A program made the translations under genes and the position numbers. 64,000 nucleotides of DNA from Streptomyces capitiformicae (lineage in GTDB: Bacteria; Actinomycetota; Actinomycetes; Streptomycetales; Streptomycetaceae): the NCBI RefSeq assembly GCF_002214185.1, contig NZ_CP022161.1, forward strand, positions 2,665,767 to 2,729,766, given 5' to 3'. The notes beneath the pieces are model-generated. The model was not told where the DNA came from and searched no databases. It saw nothing but the letters and a program-made list of their open reading frames with translations. Shown here piece by piece: positions 34,966 through 44,069 of this stretch; within the stretch, counting starts at the first letter, position 1, and the number at the start of each line of letters is the position of its first letter.

Positions 34966-35876
34966 CCACCACCTTCGAGGCCGTGCCGTCTGGCCGCACT
35001 CCGAGTCCCATCGAGCCTCTGCCGCATCAGCTCCTGGCCGTGCTGGGTCAGCACCGGATGGCGTCTACCGGTCAGATCCACGACCTGCTGCGGCCCGGCA
35101 CGGCGCGGCAGACCGTCTCCACACCGTTGAACAAGCTGCGCCGTGAGGGCCTGGTGGATTACACGGTGCTGCCGCAGTCCAACCGGTCCCGGGCCTGGTA
35201 CCTGACGGGTGAGGGGGCCCGGCTGGTGAGGGACTTCCCCGCGCTGAGGGGCCGGCCGCCGTATCCGATCACCTCGGCCACCGCTGCCTCGTTGAAGACG
35301 CCGCACACCCTGACCGTGGTCCGCACCCACCTGGCGTTCGTCGCCGATGCCCGCAGGCGTGGCGACGAGCACGGTCACCTGGACTGGACGCCCGAGGTCT
35401 CCCACCCGCTCAGCGACGGCGAGAAGATCATCACGGATGCGGTGATGTACTACACGCTCATCGGTGAGGATCAGCGGACGAAGCTCAGGGCGTTCGTCGA
35501 GGTCGACCGGACAACCATGAGCAGCGAGCGGCTCGCACTGAAGTTGATCGAGTACGCGCGGCTGTGGGCGTACGAGCCGCAGCCTGTCGGCCGGTCCCGA
35601 GCGCGTCAGTCGGTTGTTCCCGGCGCCGTCTGGCTGCGCTGGTATCCCGTGTTCCCCCGGGTCCTGTTCGTGCTCACCGGCGCCTCCCGGTACGTCCTGG
35701 GCAACAGGATCAACGACCTGCAGGCCATGGTCGCGCAGCACCCGCTCGTGGGCACGCTGGCCCGGCAGGTGCCGCTGGGCGCGGCGGTCCTGGACGACCT
35801 CGAACTAAAGGGGCCTACCGGCGATGTCTGGGTCCCTCTGGCCGGCGGCGAGCCGCGGCCGTGGACCGAGCTGTGA
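34962..35876 (+). CDS. Replication-relaxation family protein (relaxase-associated, MobC-like)
   Basis: The 304-residue protein starts with a winged helix (HQLLAVLGQHRMASTGQIHDLLRP), continues TVSTPLNKLRREGLVDY and then the core WTPEVSHPLSDGEKIITDAVMYY and RAFVEVDRTTMSSERLALKLIEYARL. This is the hallmark of the actinobacterial replication-relaxation family, whose acidic residues resemble a nuclease-like fold. It overlaps the coupling ATPase gene, as expected for the DNA-processing partner. No classical HUH relaxase is visible in the window, so this protein may supply nicking or oriT binding. Confidence 0.8.
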   Translation: MTTTFEAVPSGRTPSPIEPLPHQLLAVLGQHRMASTGQIHDLLRPGTARQTVSTPLNKLRREGLVDYTVLPQSNRSRAWYLTGEGARLVRDFPALRGRPPYPITSATAASLKTPHTLTVVRTHLAFVADARRRGDEHGHLDWTPEVSHPLSDGEKIITDAVMYYTLIGEDQRTKLRAFVEVDRTTMSSERLALKLIEYARLWAYEPQPVGRSRARQSVVPGAVWLRWYPVFPRVLFVLTGASRYVLGNRINDLQAMVAQHPLVGTLARQVPLGAAVLDDLELKGPTGDVWVPLAGGEPRPWTEL

Positions 35877-36026
35877 CGCGGCGGCACGGTGCCGAACGAA
35901 TGTCGCAGCCTTGCAACTGCTCCAGAATCCACTTGATGTTTGCGTACGCGAATGGCTAGTTTACTTATGCACAACGGGGCTCGGCCCTTCAACCGTCCCC
36001 GTGCGCTCTGAACTTGGGAGATCCAG

Positions 36027-36272
36027 ATGCTGCAAGCTACTGGTGAGATTCGCATCCCTGAAACGCAACCCACTGACGCGTGGCCCGTCCGCACGAAGGT
36101 CGTCTCCTACGTCGGGAGCGCTTGCGTGGTCGAAGGGGCCGGCGACTTCGACCTGGACGATCTGAACCTGGTACGCCACCGATTCCCGGGCCGGCGCGTC
36201 ACGCTCGACGGAGACGTGATCACCGTATGGCCGACCTCCCCGCCCAACGGGGCAGGGACTCCCGCTCCATGA
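36027..36272 (+). CDS. Small hypothetical protein
   Basis: ATG 36027 follows GGGAG by six bases. The 81-residue acidic product (MLQATGEIRIPETQPTDAWP, LDDLNLVRHRFPGRRVTLDG) looks beta-rich and soluble. No family recognised. It stands between the transfer and pilus parts of the block. Confidence 0.5.
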   Translation: MLQATGEIRIPETQPTDAWPVRTKVVSYVGSACVVEGAGDFDLDDLNLVRHRFPGRRVTLDGDVITVWPTSPPNGAGTPAP

Positions 36273-36634
36273 TGCCTGGGGCGACATCAGCTCAGCCCGC
36301 CCCTCGGCCGGAAGAACCCGGCGGCCCGCATCTCGTTCTCGCGCGCGGGGGCTCACGCCGCCCGAACAGCCCGACGAACGACACGGACCACATGCGGTCG
36401 CAACGAGCGAAGACACAGAACTACAAATCGACATCTGGTTCCGAAAGTGACCGGATACGTCCCGAGTTGTGTGAGTGAACTCAAATATGAAGGTGGGAAG
36501 TTGACTGGCATATGCGTAATCTGGCGGTCACGCAAACGCATTACTGCAGCTGGACCAGACCGCAGTTCTTGGCCGCCGAATGCCGGGGGGTCGGGGCAGC
36601 GGTCGAACCGCACCGCGTCGTACGGGGAGACAAC
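36273..36634. promoter_or_regulatory. Intergenic region before the lipoprotein/pilus operon
   Basis: There is no gene in these 362 bases. From about 36400 the sequence is clearly poorer in G and C than its surroundings (for example AAATATGAAGGTGGGAAGTT), as expected for a promoter region. It is the largest gap within the plus-strand block, so the pilus operon probably has its own promoter here. Confidence 0.45.
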
Positions 36635-37234
36635 GTGACTGCAACACAACCACGCCCTTCACGGATCGTGAGCGCCGCTGTTCGCACCCGGAAGCACGCA
36701 ACTGCCCTGCTTCTCGCGGGCAGTCTGCTGGCGCTGGCCGGCTGTAGCGATAGCGACTCGGACACGTCGTCCAAGCCCAGCCCTACCCCGACGGCTGCCT
36801 CGCCGTCCCCCAGTTCCACCGCCGGCGCCGAGGACGCCGCCGTCATCGCGGCGTACACCAGCTCCTGGGACGCACAGACGCAGGCCTACAGCAAGGCTTC
36901 CTCCGCGGGCACCGACCTGAAGCAGAACACCACCTTCAAGGCCCTGGCCGACATCGAGAGCGATCTCTCGGCCATGCGGAAGGCCGGACAGGTCACGACC
37001 GGCAAGCCTGTGATCCATCCGAAGGTCGTCAAGGTGACCGACGCCAAGATCCCCACGGCCACGGTCGCGGACTGCGTCGACACGACGAACTGGACGCTGA
37101 TCGACAAGGCCTCGAAGAAGAAGGTCCCGCTGCCCACGACGCGGCTCACCAAATACGTCAGCACCGCAACGCTTGAAAAGTGGGGGACGAAGTGGATGGT
37201 CACGAAGCTGACCGCTCAAGAGCAAGCCTGTTAA
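36635..37234 (+). CDS. Lipoprotein of the pilus operon
   Basis: GTG 36635 follows GGGGAG by five bases. The 199-residue product has a long N-region, then LLLAGSLLALAGCSDS with the lipobox cysteine near residue 36, a Ser/Thr/Pro spacer and an NTF2-like domain (AVIAAYTSSWDAQTQAYSKA to MVTKLTAQEQAC). It would be anchored outside the membrane and may help assemble the surface pilus. It overlaps the next gene. Confidence 0.75.
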   Translation: MTATQPRPSRIVSAAVRTRKHATALLLAGSLLALAGCSDSDSDTSSKPSPTPTAASPSPSSTAGAEDAAVIAAYTSSWDAQTQAYSKASSAGTDLKQNTTFKALADIESDLSAMRKAGQVTTGKPVIHPKVVKVTDAKIPTATVADCVDTTNWTLIDKASKKKVPLPTTRLTKYVSTATLEKWGTKWMVTKLTAQEQAC

Positions 37235-38073
37235 CCCGACGCCTCGCTGCACTTACCGGCGCCCTCGTCCTGGCCTCGGCTCCCGTCGCCCACGCCGACG
37301 ACGATCCCGTCGATGCTGGCAAATGCCAGGTCATCAAGTTCTGTGTCGGTGTCGGCGTCGGTGACGAGACCGACGGAAGCGGCGGACAAGCGGGCGGCTC
37401 AACAGGCAGTAGCGACAGCGACAGCGAGCTGAAGTGCGGCTACAACAAGACCGAGCCGAAACCGCCGGCCGAACACCCGGCCTGGGAGGGCAAGGACCCA
37501 GCGAAGTACGACATGTATTTCATGTCCTGCTCGGATGGCGGCCTGAACAACCCGGACGGCTTCATCGTCGTGCCGGAGGGGCAGCCCCCCGTGCCGCAGG
37601 TCGACCCGCAGGAGTTGGCTCAGCGCGCGGTGGACTCCATGACGCTGCTCGGCCCGGACATCGCCAGCCCCCGCGCGGCCGGGAAGTACACCGTGGGTGT
37701 CCCGATGTGGATGTGGGTCAACCTGAGCGCCATGACCTACGGACCGAACACCGCGTCGGCCTCGGCGGGCGGGATAACCGTCACCGCGACCGCGAAGGTG
37801 TCGAAGATCGTGTGGACTATGGGCGACGGCGCCTCTGTGACCTGCAACGGCCCCGGTACGCCCTACCAGGCCTCCCAAGGCATGGCCCAGTCACCGACCT
37901 GCGGACACGTGTACTCCAAGACTTCAGCTGGTGCCAAGAACGGCAAGTTCCCGGTGACCGCGACCTCGACGTGGACGATCGACTGGCAGGGCGGCGGACA
38001 GGCCGGCCAGCTCACCGAGATCCGGCAGACCAACGTGCAGGTGGCGATCGGCGAAGTACAGGTCGTCAGGTAA
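37192..38073 (+). CDS. Secreted protein of the pilus operon
   Basis: The GTG at 37192 (GGGGGA four bases upstream) lies within the preceding lipoprotein gene. The 293-residue product has a signal peptide (LAALTGALVLASAPVAHA), several cysteines (KCQVIKFC, KCGY, SCSD, TCNG, TCGH) and a beta-sandwich-like domain (ATAKVSKIVWTMGDGASVTC; TSTWTIDWQGG). It resembles secreted proteins found in actinobacterial Tad-type loci. Structural role likely, function unproved. Confidence 0.7.
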   Translation: MDGHEADRSRASLLTRRLAALTGALVLASAPVAHADDDPVDAGKCQVIKFCVGVGVGDETDGSGGQAGGSTGSSDSDSELKCGYNKTEPKPPAEHPAWEGKDPAKYDMYFMSCSDGGLNNPDGFIVVPEGQPPVPQVDPQELAQRAVDSMTLLGPDIASPRAAGKYTVGVPMWMWVNLSAMTYGPNTASASAGGITVTATAKVSKIVWTMGDGASVTCNGPGTPYQASQGMAQSPTCGHVYSKTSAGAKNGKFPVTATSTWTIDWQGGGQAGQLTEIRQTNVQVAIGEVQVVR

Positions 38074-38094
38074 CGCCGCCGGAAGGACAGAACG

Positions 38095-38799
38095 TTGAGC
38101 AAGACCCAAGAACGTGTAGACACAGCCCAGAACGGAGTCCCTCAGCAGGGGCGCGTGGCCGGACCGGTGGCTCCGCCCCGGGTGTCGGCTCGCAGGCGGC
38201 GCCCCGGTGTCATTGCCCTGTCCCTGGCGCTGATCGCCGCCGGAGGTGCGGGGGCTGCCGTCCTTCTCCTCCAGGTCGGCGACCGTACCCAGGTCGTCAC
38301 CGTCGTCCGCGATGTCCAGGTCGGTGAGGTGCTGACCGAACGTGACCTGGGCAAGGCCTCCGTCGCTCTGGACCCGGCGGTGAAGGCTGTACGCGCTGAC
38401 GAGATGGGGATGGTGGTGGGAAAGAGGGCGGCCGTCGAGCTCAAGCCTGGCTCGCTGCTTGCGCCGTCGCAGGTGACGGGTGACTCCCTGGTGAAGGCCG
38501 GGGAACAGCTTGTGCCGATCGGACTCAAGCCGGAGCAGGTCCCGGCCACAGCACTCGTACCGGGGCAGAATGTCCAGCTGGTTGAGGTTCCCGCACCGGG
38601 TGCGACGGACACGGGCAAGGCGTCCGAGACCCCGCCGCGGACGATCGCCGGCCGCGTCGTGAAGGCGTCAAAGGCCGCTCCCGGCACCGGGCTTGTGGTC
38701 GTCGACGTCGCCACCTCTGCTGACGAAGGTCCCACCGCCGCGGCCTGGGTATCGGCTGGCACGCTGCGCCTGGTCCTCGACGCTCCGGGCGGCAGCTGA
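38095..38799 (+). CDS. SAF-domain protein (CpaB/RcpC-like)
   Basis: TTG 38095 is preceded by GGAAGGACAG. The 234-residue product has one membrane helix (VIALSLALIAAGGAGAAVLLL) and a SAF domain at about residues 65-130 (VVTVVRDVQVGEVLTERDLG). CpaB/RcpC proteins with this layout are periplasmic or cell-wall parts of Tad pili. It is directly followed by the TadZ-like and TadA genes. Confidence 0.8.
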   Translation: MSKTQERVDTAQNGVPQQGRVAGPVAPPRVSARRRRPGVIALSLALIAAGGAGAAVLLLQVGDRTQVVTVVRDVQVGEVLTERDLGKASVALDPAVKAVRADEMGMVVGKRAAVELKPGSLLAPSQVTGDSLVKAGEQLVPIGLKPEQVPATALVPGQNVQLVEVPAPGATDTGKASETPPRTIAGRVVKASKAAPGTGLVVVDVATSADEGPTAAAWVSAGTLRLVLDAPGGS

Positions 38800-39629
38800 T
38801 GGCCGTGATCGCACTGGCCGGATGCAGCGGCGCGCCCGGCGTGACCACGACCGCACTGGCGTTGTTGCTGTCGTGGCCCTTGGAGCCCGGCCGGCGGATG
38901 ATCCTGGCCGAGTGCGACCCGGACGGCGGCGCCGTGGCGCACGGGCTGCTGCAGGGCACCCTCGGCGACCGGTATGGGCTGCGGAACCTCTCGGTCGCTG
39001 CGCGCAAGGGCGAGTTCGGTGAGGCGTTCTGGCGGCAGCTGATCGATCTGAGCGGCGAGGACGACCTGCAGCAGTCTCCGCGTGACCGGCTGCTGCTGCC
39101 GGGGATCGCCGATCCCGCGCAGGCGGCGAGCATGAACTCGGTGTGGAAGGGCCTGTCGCAGATGTTCCGCGGCATCGAGGCCGACCACGGCCACGACGTC
39201 CTCATCGATCTCGGCCGTCGGGGGGCCGCCGACCCCTCTGGTGTCCTGGCTGAGCAGGCCGACGCCGTGCTCGTGGTGGTCCGCAACACCCTGCGGTGCC
39301 TGCAAGCCGCGCAGAGCCGGGTGAGCGCCCTGGGTGAACGGGTCGGCGACGTCGGCCTGATCGTGATCGACGAAGGCCCCTATCCCGCGGGAGAAGTTCA
39401 GCGGGTGCTCCAGGTGCCGGTGGTGGCGACGCTGCCGTACGCGCCGAAGGACGCCAGAGTGCTGTCCGACGGCGACGAGCAGCCGCGCAAGTTCACCCGG
39501 TCGCCTCTGATGCGCGCTGCCCGGACGGCCAGCACGGTGCTGGTCCAGCGGGCCGCTGCGCGCCGGGCCCGCCTCGATCCACGCCGCCCATTCGCCACCA
39601 GTGGGGAGGTGAACCATGCGCCGCGGTAA
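38799..39629 (+). CDS. TadZ/CpaE-like MinD-family ATPase with degenerate P-loop
   Basis: The 276-residue protein begins like a MinD/ParA ATPase (VIALAGCSGAPGVTTTALALLL) and has ECDPDGGAVAHGLL and DVLIDLGRR in the expected order, but the P-loop lacks the catalytic lysine (GAPGVTTT in place of GxxGxGKT). TadZ/CpaE proteins place the Tad machine at a site in the cell, and several are known to have lost ATPase residues. It overlaps tadA by 14 bases. Confidence 0.75.
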   Translation: MAVIALAGCSGAPGVTTTALALLLSWPLEPGRRMILAECDPDGGAVAHGLLQGTLGDRYGLRNLSVAARKGEFGEAFWRQLIDLSGEDDLQQSPRDRLLLPGIADPAQAASMNSVWKGLSQMFRGIEADHGHDVLIDLGRRGAADPSGVLAEQADAVLVVVRNTLRCLQAAQSRVSALGERVGDVGLIVIDEGPYPAGEVQRVLQVPVVATLPYAPKDARVLSDGDEQPRKFTRSPLMRAARTASTVLVQRAAARRARLDPRRPFATSGEVNHAPR

Positions 39630-41100
39630 GCCCTTGCACTCGGATCCCACGGTTGCGCCGCCGCCCGGCCGCCCTCGGCAGGCGTGGCCGCAGCAGCCGA
39701 ACGGCACGGCCTCCAGCACGCATGTGCTCGGCACGGCGACACCTCAGATCGTCGTTGACTACCAGGTCGCCCGGAACATCGCGGCCCAGGTCGCCAAACA
39801 GCGCGAGGAGTGGCTGAAGGCCACGCCGGATGCGGACCGGGACACGGAAGAGCAGCGCTGCCTGGACTGGATCAACGAAGCGGTTGCGCTGTGGTCCGAC
39901 GCTCAGGCGATGACTCCAGCGGAGGACGAGGCACTGCGGCGTGCGGTCTATGACCTGCTCTACCGGGCCGGGCGGCTCCAGCCATACCTGGATGACGAGC
40001 GGGTCGAGGACATCATCATCCAGGGCCCCGACCAGGTGTGGCTGGACTACGGCGACGGTGAACGCCGGCAGGTCGGGCCGGTGGCGGACTCAGAGGAGGA
40101 ACTGCTGGAGCTGCTACGGGAGTTGGCCCGCAGCTCCGGGCACAGCGAGCGCACCATCTCCACCGCCAACCCGACCCTCGCCCTGTCGCTGCAGGACGGC
40201 TCCCGTCTGCAGGCGATCACCGGTCTGGGCCCGATGACGTACGTGGTCATCCGCCGGCACCGCGTCTCCCACGCCGATCTCGACGACCTGGTACGGCTGG
40301 GCACCATCGACCCGGTGCTGCGGGAGTTCCTCGGCGCGTGTGTCCGCGCGGAGAAGAACATCATGATCGCGGGGAAGCAGAAGGCCGGGAAGACGACCCT
40401 GCTGCGGGCGATGCTCCGTGAGTTCGACCCGGAGTGCCGGTTCGCCACCATCCAGACCGAGGACGAACTCTTCGCCCACGCCAACGGCTACCACCGCCAG
40501 GTCGTCTCGCTGGTGGGGCGGGAGTCCAACGGCGAGAAGGACGTCACCGGGCGGGGCGCAGGCGAGGTCACGCTCTTGGACCTGATGCACCCGGCGCTGC
40601 GGATGTCGCTGGAGCGGATCGTGGTCGGCGAGGTCCGCGGACCGGAAGTCGTGGCGATGATGCAGGCGTTGACGAACGGGTCGGGCGGCAACCTGTGCAC
40701 GATCCACGCGCGTCGCCCGGACATCATCTTCGACCGGATCGCCGAGCTGTACGCGCTCGCCCAAGAGAACCTGTCCGAGCAGCTCGCCTACCGGCAGACC
40801 GCCAACGGGCTGGACTTCGTCGTGTACGTCGACATGACCGACGAGACGCAGATCGGCGGCCGCCGGCACCGCTACGTCTCCCACGTCCTGGAACTGACCG
40901 GGATCGGCGAGTCCGGCCGCCCGGCCACGAACGAGATCTTCTCCCCCGGCGCCGAGTTCGGCGATCTGCGGGCGGTGCCCCGGATGGATCCGGGCTGCAT
41001 CGACGATCTGCGCCGCGTCGGCTTCGACTCCACGCTGCTGCAACAGCCCTACGGGCTCTGGCCGGCACCGCTGCCGCTGAAGGTGGGGGCCCGGCAATGA
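39616..41100 (+). CDS. tadA: CpaF/TadA secretion ATPase
   Basis: The 494-residue protein has the CpaF plan: an N-terminal helical region and DDERVEDIIIQGPDQVWLDY. Walker A AGKQKAGKTTLLRA is near residue 252, Walker B RIVVGEVRGPEVVAMMQAL near 335 and the His box LCTIHARRP near 358. This hexameric ATPase powers Tad pilus assembly. It is followed, with four-base overlaps, by tadB and tadC. Confidence 0.93.
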   Translation: MRRGKPLHSDPTVAPPPGRPRQAWPQQPNGTASSTHVLGTATPQIVVDYQVARNIAAQVAKQREEWLKATPDADRDTEEQRCLDWINEAVALWSDAQAMTPAEDEALRRAVYDLLYRAGRLQPYLDDERVEDIIIQGPDQVWLDYGDGERRQVGPVADSEEELLELLRELARSSGHSERTISTANPTLALSLQDGSRLQAITGLGPMTYVVIRRHRVSHADLDDLVRLGTIDPVLREFLGACVRAEKNIMIAGKQKAGKTTLLRAMLREFDPECRFATIQTEDELFAHANGYHRQVVSLVGRESNGEKDVTGRGAGEVTLLDLMHPALRMSLERIVVGEVRGPEVVAMMQALTNGSGGNLCTIHARRPDIIFDRIAELYALAQENLSEQLAYRQTANGLDFVVYVDMTDETQIGGRRHRYVSHVLELTGIGESGRPATNEIFSPGAEFGDLRAVPRMDPGCIDDLRRVGFDSTLLQQPYGLWPAPLPLKVGARQ

Positions 41101-42044
41101 TCTTGCTGTGGGGACTGCTGAGCGGCATGGCTGTCGTCGGCGGGCTGATCGGTGTCGTCGTGGGGCTCGTGGGTACGGACGCACCGCGCCGGACCCCCTT
41201 CTGGCAGAGGTGGCGGGGCCAGCAGGGCAACAGCGAGCAGCCGCAGGACGCGGCGCTCCTTCGACGTGCCCTTACGGTCGCGGCCGCGGTGGTCTTTGCG
41301 GCGGTGTGGCTGGTGTCGGGGAACTTTGTCGGCGGGGCGCTGCTCGGCGCGGCCGTCATCGGGGTGCCCTGGCTGATCACACCGGCGCAGATCGCCCAGG
41401 AACGCATCGGCCAACTGGAGGCCCTGAGCGAATGGACCCAGCGGCTGGCCGGGCTGCTCCGGCTGGGCATGGGCCTGGAACAAGCGATGATCACCAGCCG
41501 GAAGACCGCACCGAGCGAACTCCAGGTGCAGATCGTGAACTTGTCCGACCGGCTGCGGCTCGGCTGGCGTCCGGAGGACGCCCTGCGGGCCTTCGGTGAC
41601 GAACTCGACGACGTCACCGCCGACAAGGTGGTCGCCGCGCTCATCCTGTCGGTCAACGACCGGGGCCCAGGACTGGCCCAGGCACTGGAGGACCTCGCCG
41701 GCACGGTGCGCGACGAGGTCGCCCGCAAGCGCAGCGTCGAGGCCGACCGGGCCAAACCCCGCACGACGGTGCGGTGGATGACCCTCATCACCGTCGGCGT
41801 CGTGGTCGCCGGTTTCTTCGTGCCCTCGTACACGAAGCCGTATGCCACGGTGCTCGGTCAGCTGGTGCTCGCCCTGCTGGCGGCCGGGTTCGTCGGGGTG
41901 CTCGCGCTGATGCGGCAGCTGGGCGTCTTTCGCCGCATCCCGCGCTTTTTGGTCACCGATCCGACAAGCACGGTACGACTGCCCGCGCCCACAGTCCCGG
42001 AGATACCGGCCGGGGGCCGGCTGGCGAAGGAGGGCAGCTCGTGA
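41097..42044 (+). CDS. tadB: TadB-like inner membrane platform protein
   Basis: ATG 41097 overlaps the tadA stop. The 315-residue protein has membrane helices near the N-terminus (two), then the T2SS-F cytoplasmic domain (LRLGMGLEQAMITSRK, RLRLGWRPEDALRAF, DRGPGLAQALEDLA) and two C-terminal helices. TadB and TadC form the platform on which TadA pushes pilin subunits. Confidence 0.88.
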   Translation: MILLWGLLSGMAVVGGLIGVVVGLVGTDAPRRTPFWQRWRGQQGNSEQPQDAALLRRALTVAAAVVFAAVWLVSGNFVGGALLGAAVIGVPWLITPAQIAQERIGQLEALSEWTQRLAGLLRLGMGLEQAMITSRKTAPSELQVQIVNLSDRLRLGWRPEDALRAFGDELDDVTADKVVAALILSVNDRGPGLAQALEDLAGTVRDEVARKRSVEADRAKPRTTVRWMTLITVGVVVAGFFVPSYTKPYATVLGQLVLALLAAGFVGVLALMRQLGVFRRIPRFLVTDPTSTVRLPAPTVPEIPAGGRLAKEGSS

Positions 42045-42925
42045 ACCTGTGGCCTGTGGTCCTGACCGGTGGCGCGGTGGGCGCCGGTGTCGCCCTGCTG
42101 GTGGGGGAACTCCTGCGCCCGCAGCCCGCCTTGGCGGCGGCCCTCGCCCGCAGCGCCCCGGCCACGCTGAGCATGCCCGGGCCGGAGCTGGACCGCGACG
42201 AGATCTGGGGACTGTGGCTGCTGGCCCGCCTTCAGCGCGTGCCCGGCGTGCGGGTCCCGGTGAAGAACCTGGCCCTGCTCGGGCAGGGCCCGGGCCAGTT
42301 CATGCTGAAGAAGACCGCGCTCGCCGCGCTCGGCCTGCTCTGCCCGGTGCTCGCGACGATCCCGTGGATCATCGCCGGGGTCTCGCTGCCGTTCTACGTT
42401 CCAGCCGGCGCTGGGATCGCGGTGGCGCTGCTGTTGTTCATCACGCCCGATCTCGCGGTGCGGGACCAGGCCAAGCGGGCGCGGGAAGAGTTCGCGCACG
42501 CCGTCTCCGCCTACCTCGACCTGGTCGCGCTCAAACGGGCCGCCGACGCCGGGCCCGCCGAGGCCCTGGAAAAGGCCGCCGAGGTCGGTCGCGGCTGGCC
42601 CTTCCTCTATCTGCAGGGGGCGTTGCGCCGGGCCCGGCTGGAGAAGATCCCCCCGTATCAGGCGCTCACCGAACTCGCCGCGGAGTATGACCTGCCCGTC
42701 CTGGAGGATGTCGCGGACATCATGCGCGGCTCGGCCACCGACGGCGCCGCCGTCTACAAGGCGCTGCGGGCCCGCACGGCCGCGCTCAATGCCGAACTCC
42801 TCGCCGACCAGGCTGCCGAGGCGAACACCGCCAGCGAAAAGATGACCGCGCCCGGCGCCCTCCTGGCGGTGCTAGTGATGCTGTTGATGGCGTTCCCGGC
42901 CGTGATCCGCATGCTTGCCATCTGA
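42041..42925 (+). CDS. tadC: TadC-like inner membrane platform protein
   Basis: GTG 42041 overlaps tadB. The 294-residue protein carries the second T2SS-F domain (YLDLVALKRAADAGPAEALEKAA, KIPPYQALTELAAEYDLP, GAAVYKALRARTAALNAELL) with membrane helices at about residues 5-22, 97-135 and 270-292. It partners with TadB. Confidence 0.88.
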   Translation: MNLWPVVLTGGAVGAGVALLVGELLRPQPALAAALARSAPATLSMPGPELDRDEIWGLWLLARLQRVPGVRVPVKNLALLGQGPGQFMLKKTALAALGLLCPVLATIPWIIAGVSLPFYVPAGAGIAVALLLFITPDLAVRDQAKRAREEFAHAVSAYLDLVALKRAADAGPAEALEKAAEVGRGWPFLYLQGALRRARLEKIPPYQALTELAAEYDLPVLEDVADIMRGSATDGAAVYKALRARTAALNAELLADQAAEANTASEKMTAPGALLAVLVMLLMAFPAVIRMLAI

Positions 42926-42964
42926 CCGACCTGGCTCAACCTCTCGCTGAAAGGAAAACCGATC

Positions 42965-43180
42965 ATGAAGCGGACCGCAGAGCACACCCGCCGTGCCGTC
43001 CACTGGCTGACCACCCGCTGGCACGACAGTCTGGAGGAGGCGCGACAGCGCCCGGACCGCGGTGACGTCAGCACGACCACCGTCATCATCTGGGTCGCCG
43101 CCGTCACCGGCGCCGTGGTGATCGCCGGAACCATCGCCATCGTCATCGCCAAATACAACGGCCAGCTCGCCGGACTCTGA
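42965..43180 (+). CDS. Flp/pilin-like small protein
   Basis: ATG 42965 follows AAAGGAAA. The 71-residue product has a basic head, a helical stretch (DSLEEARQRPDRGDVSTTTV) and one hydrophobic helix (VIIWVAAVTGAVVIAGTIAIVI). In Tad loci the major pilin gene lies in such a place, with a short leader cut by TadV. The GDVS-TTTV junction could be the processing site, but it lacks the textbook Glu-Tyr pair, and no prepilin peptidase is in the window. Confidence 0.65.
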   Translation: MKRTAEHTRRAVHWLTTRWHDSLEEARQRPDRGDVSTTTVIIWVAAVTGAVVIAGTIAIVIAKYNGQLAGL

Positions 43181-43185
43181 CTCTG

Positions 43186-43608
43186 ATGGCCGAGGAGCGG
43201 CTCAAGGACTGGTGGCACGGCCGGAGATGGCGTGATGACCGGGGCGAGGCGTCCATCCAGATGGCGATCGTCTACCCGTTCGTGCTCCTGCTCACGATCG
43301 CCGTCGTCCAGGCCTCGATGTGGTACTACGCCCGGCAGATCGCGCTGACCGCGGCCCGCGAAGGCGTCACCGCGGCCCGCTCCTATCAAGGAACTCCGGG
43401 CGACGGCGTGGCTCAGGCGCGGGAGGTCCTCGGGCGGACAGCCGGCGACAGCTTGTCCGGCTCCACCGTGACCGCCAGCAGTGACGGCCAGCGTGTCCGG
43501 GTCGAGGTGTCGGGGACTGCGTTGTCGATGATCCCAGGCGTGTCCGGCCTGCAGATCACGCAGTCGGCGTCCGGGCCCGTGGAGAGATTCACGGTTCCAG
43601 GGGGGTGA
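43186..43608 (+). CDS. TadE-like pseudopilin
   Basis: The 140-residue protein has the TadE pattern RWRDDRGEASIQMAIVYPFVLLLTIAVVQ: a G-E-A-S motif directly before a membrane helix, then a compact extracytoplasmic domain. Such minor pilins are cleaved and built into the pilus. It overlaps the next pseudopilin gene by four bases. Confidence 0.85.
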   Translation: MAEERLKDWWHGRRWRDDRGEASIQMAIVYPFVLLLTIAVVQASMWYYARQIALTAAREGVTAARSYQGTPGDGVAQAREVLGRTAGDSLSGSTVTASSDGQRVRVEVSGTALSMIPGVSGLQITQSASGPVERFTVPGG

Positions 43609-44069
43609 ACCACGTGCGTAACAGGGCCCGCTGGTCCGAGCGGATCCGGGGCGATGAGGGCAGCGCCGCGATCGAGGCCGCCATCATCGTGCCGGCACTG
43701 ATCATGTTCGTGTGCCTGGCGATCGCGGGCGGCCGGATCGTCACCTCCGGCTCGAAGATCGACTCCGCCGCCGAGGACGCGGCCCGGGAGGCCTCCATTC
43801 ACCGCACGGTGGCGGCCGCCCAGAGCGCCGCTCACACGGCGGCCGCGGAATCCCTCGACGACCAGGGCATCACGTGCGCGTCCACCAGCGTCAGCATCGA
43901 CACCGGTGGCCTGAGCGTGCCGGTGGGGCAGGTCGGCACCGTGACCGCGACGGTGACATGCACGGTCAACCTCTCGGACCTGCTGTTGCCGGGCGTGCCC
44001 GGAGCGCGGACGCTCACGTCGACGGCGACCTCGGTGGTCGACCAGTACCGGCAGCGGGGGGACGGATGA
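43605..44069 (+). CDS. TadE/TadG-like pseudopilin
   Basis: The 154-residue product has RGDEGSAAIEAAIIVPALIMFVCLAIAGG, the typical GSAAIE-helix start of TadE/TadG proteins, followed by AEDAAREASIHRT and a small domain. It is coupled to both neighbours. Confidence 0.85.
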   Translation: MNHVRNRARWSERIRGDEGSAAIEAAIIVPALIMFVCLAIAGGRIVTSGSKIDSAAEDAAREASIHRTVAAAQSAAHTAAAESLDDQGITCASTSVSIDTGGLSVPVGQVGTVTATVTCTVNLSDLLLPGVPGARTLTSTATSVVDQYRQRGDG

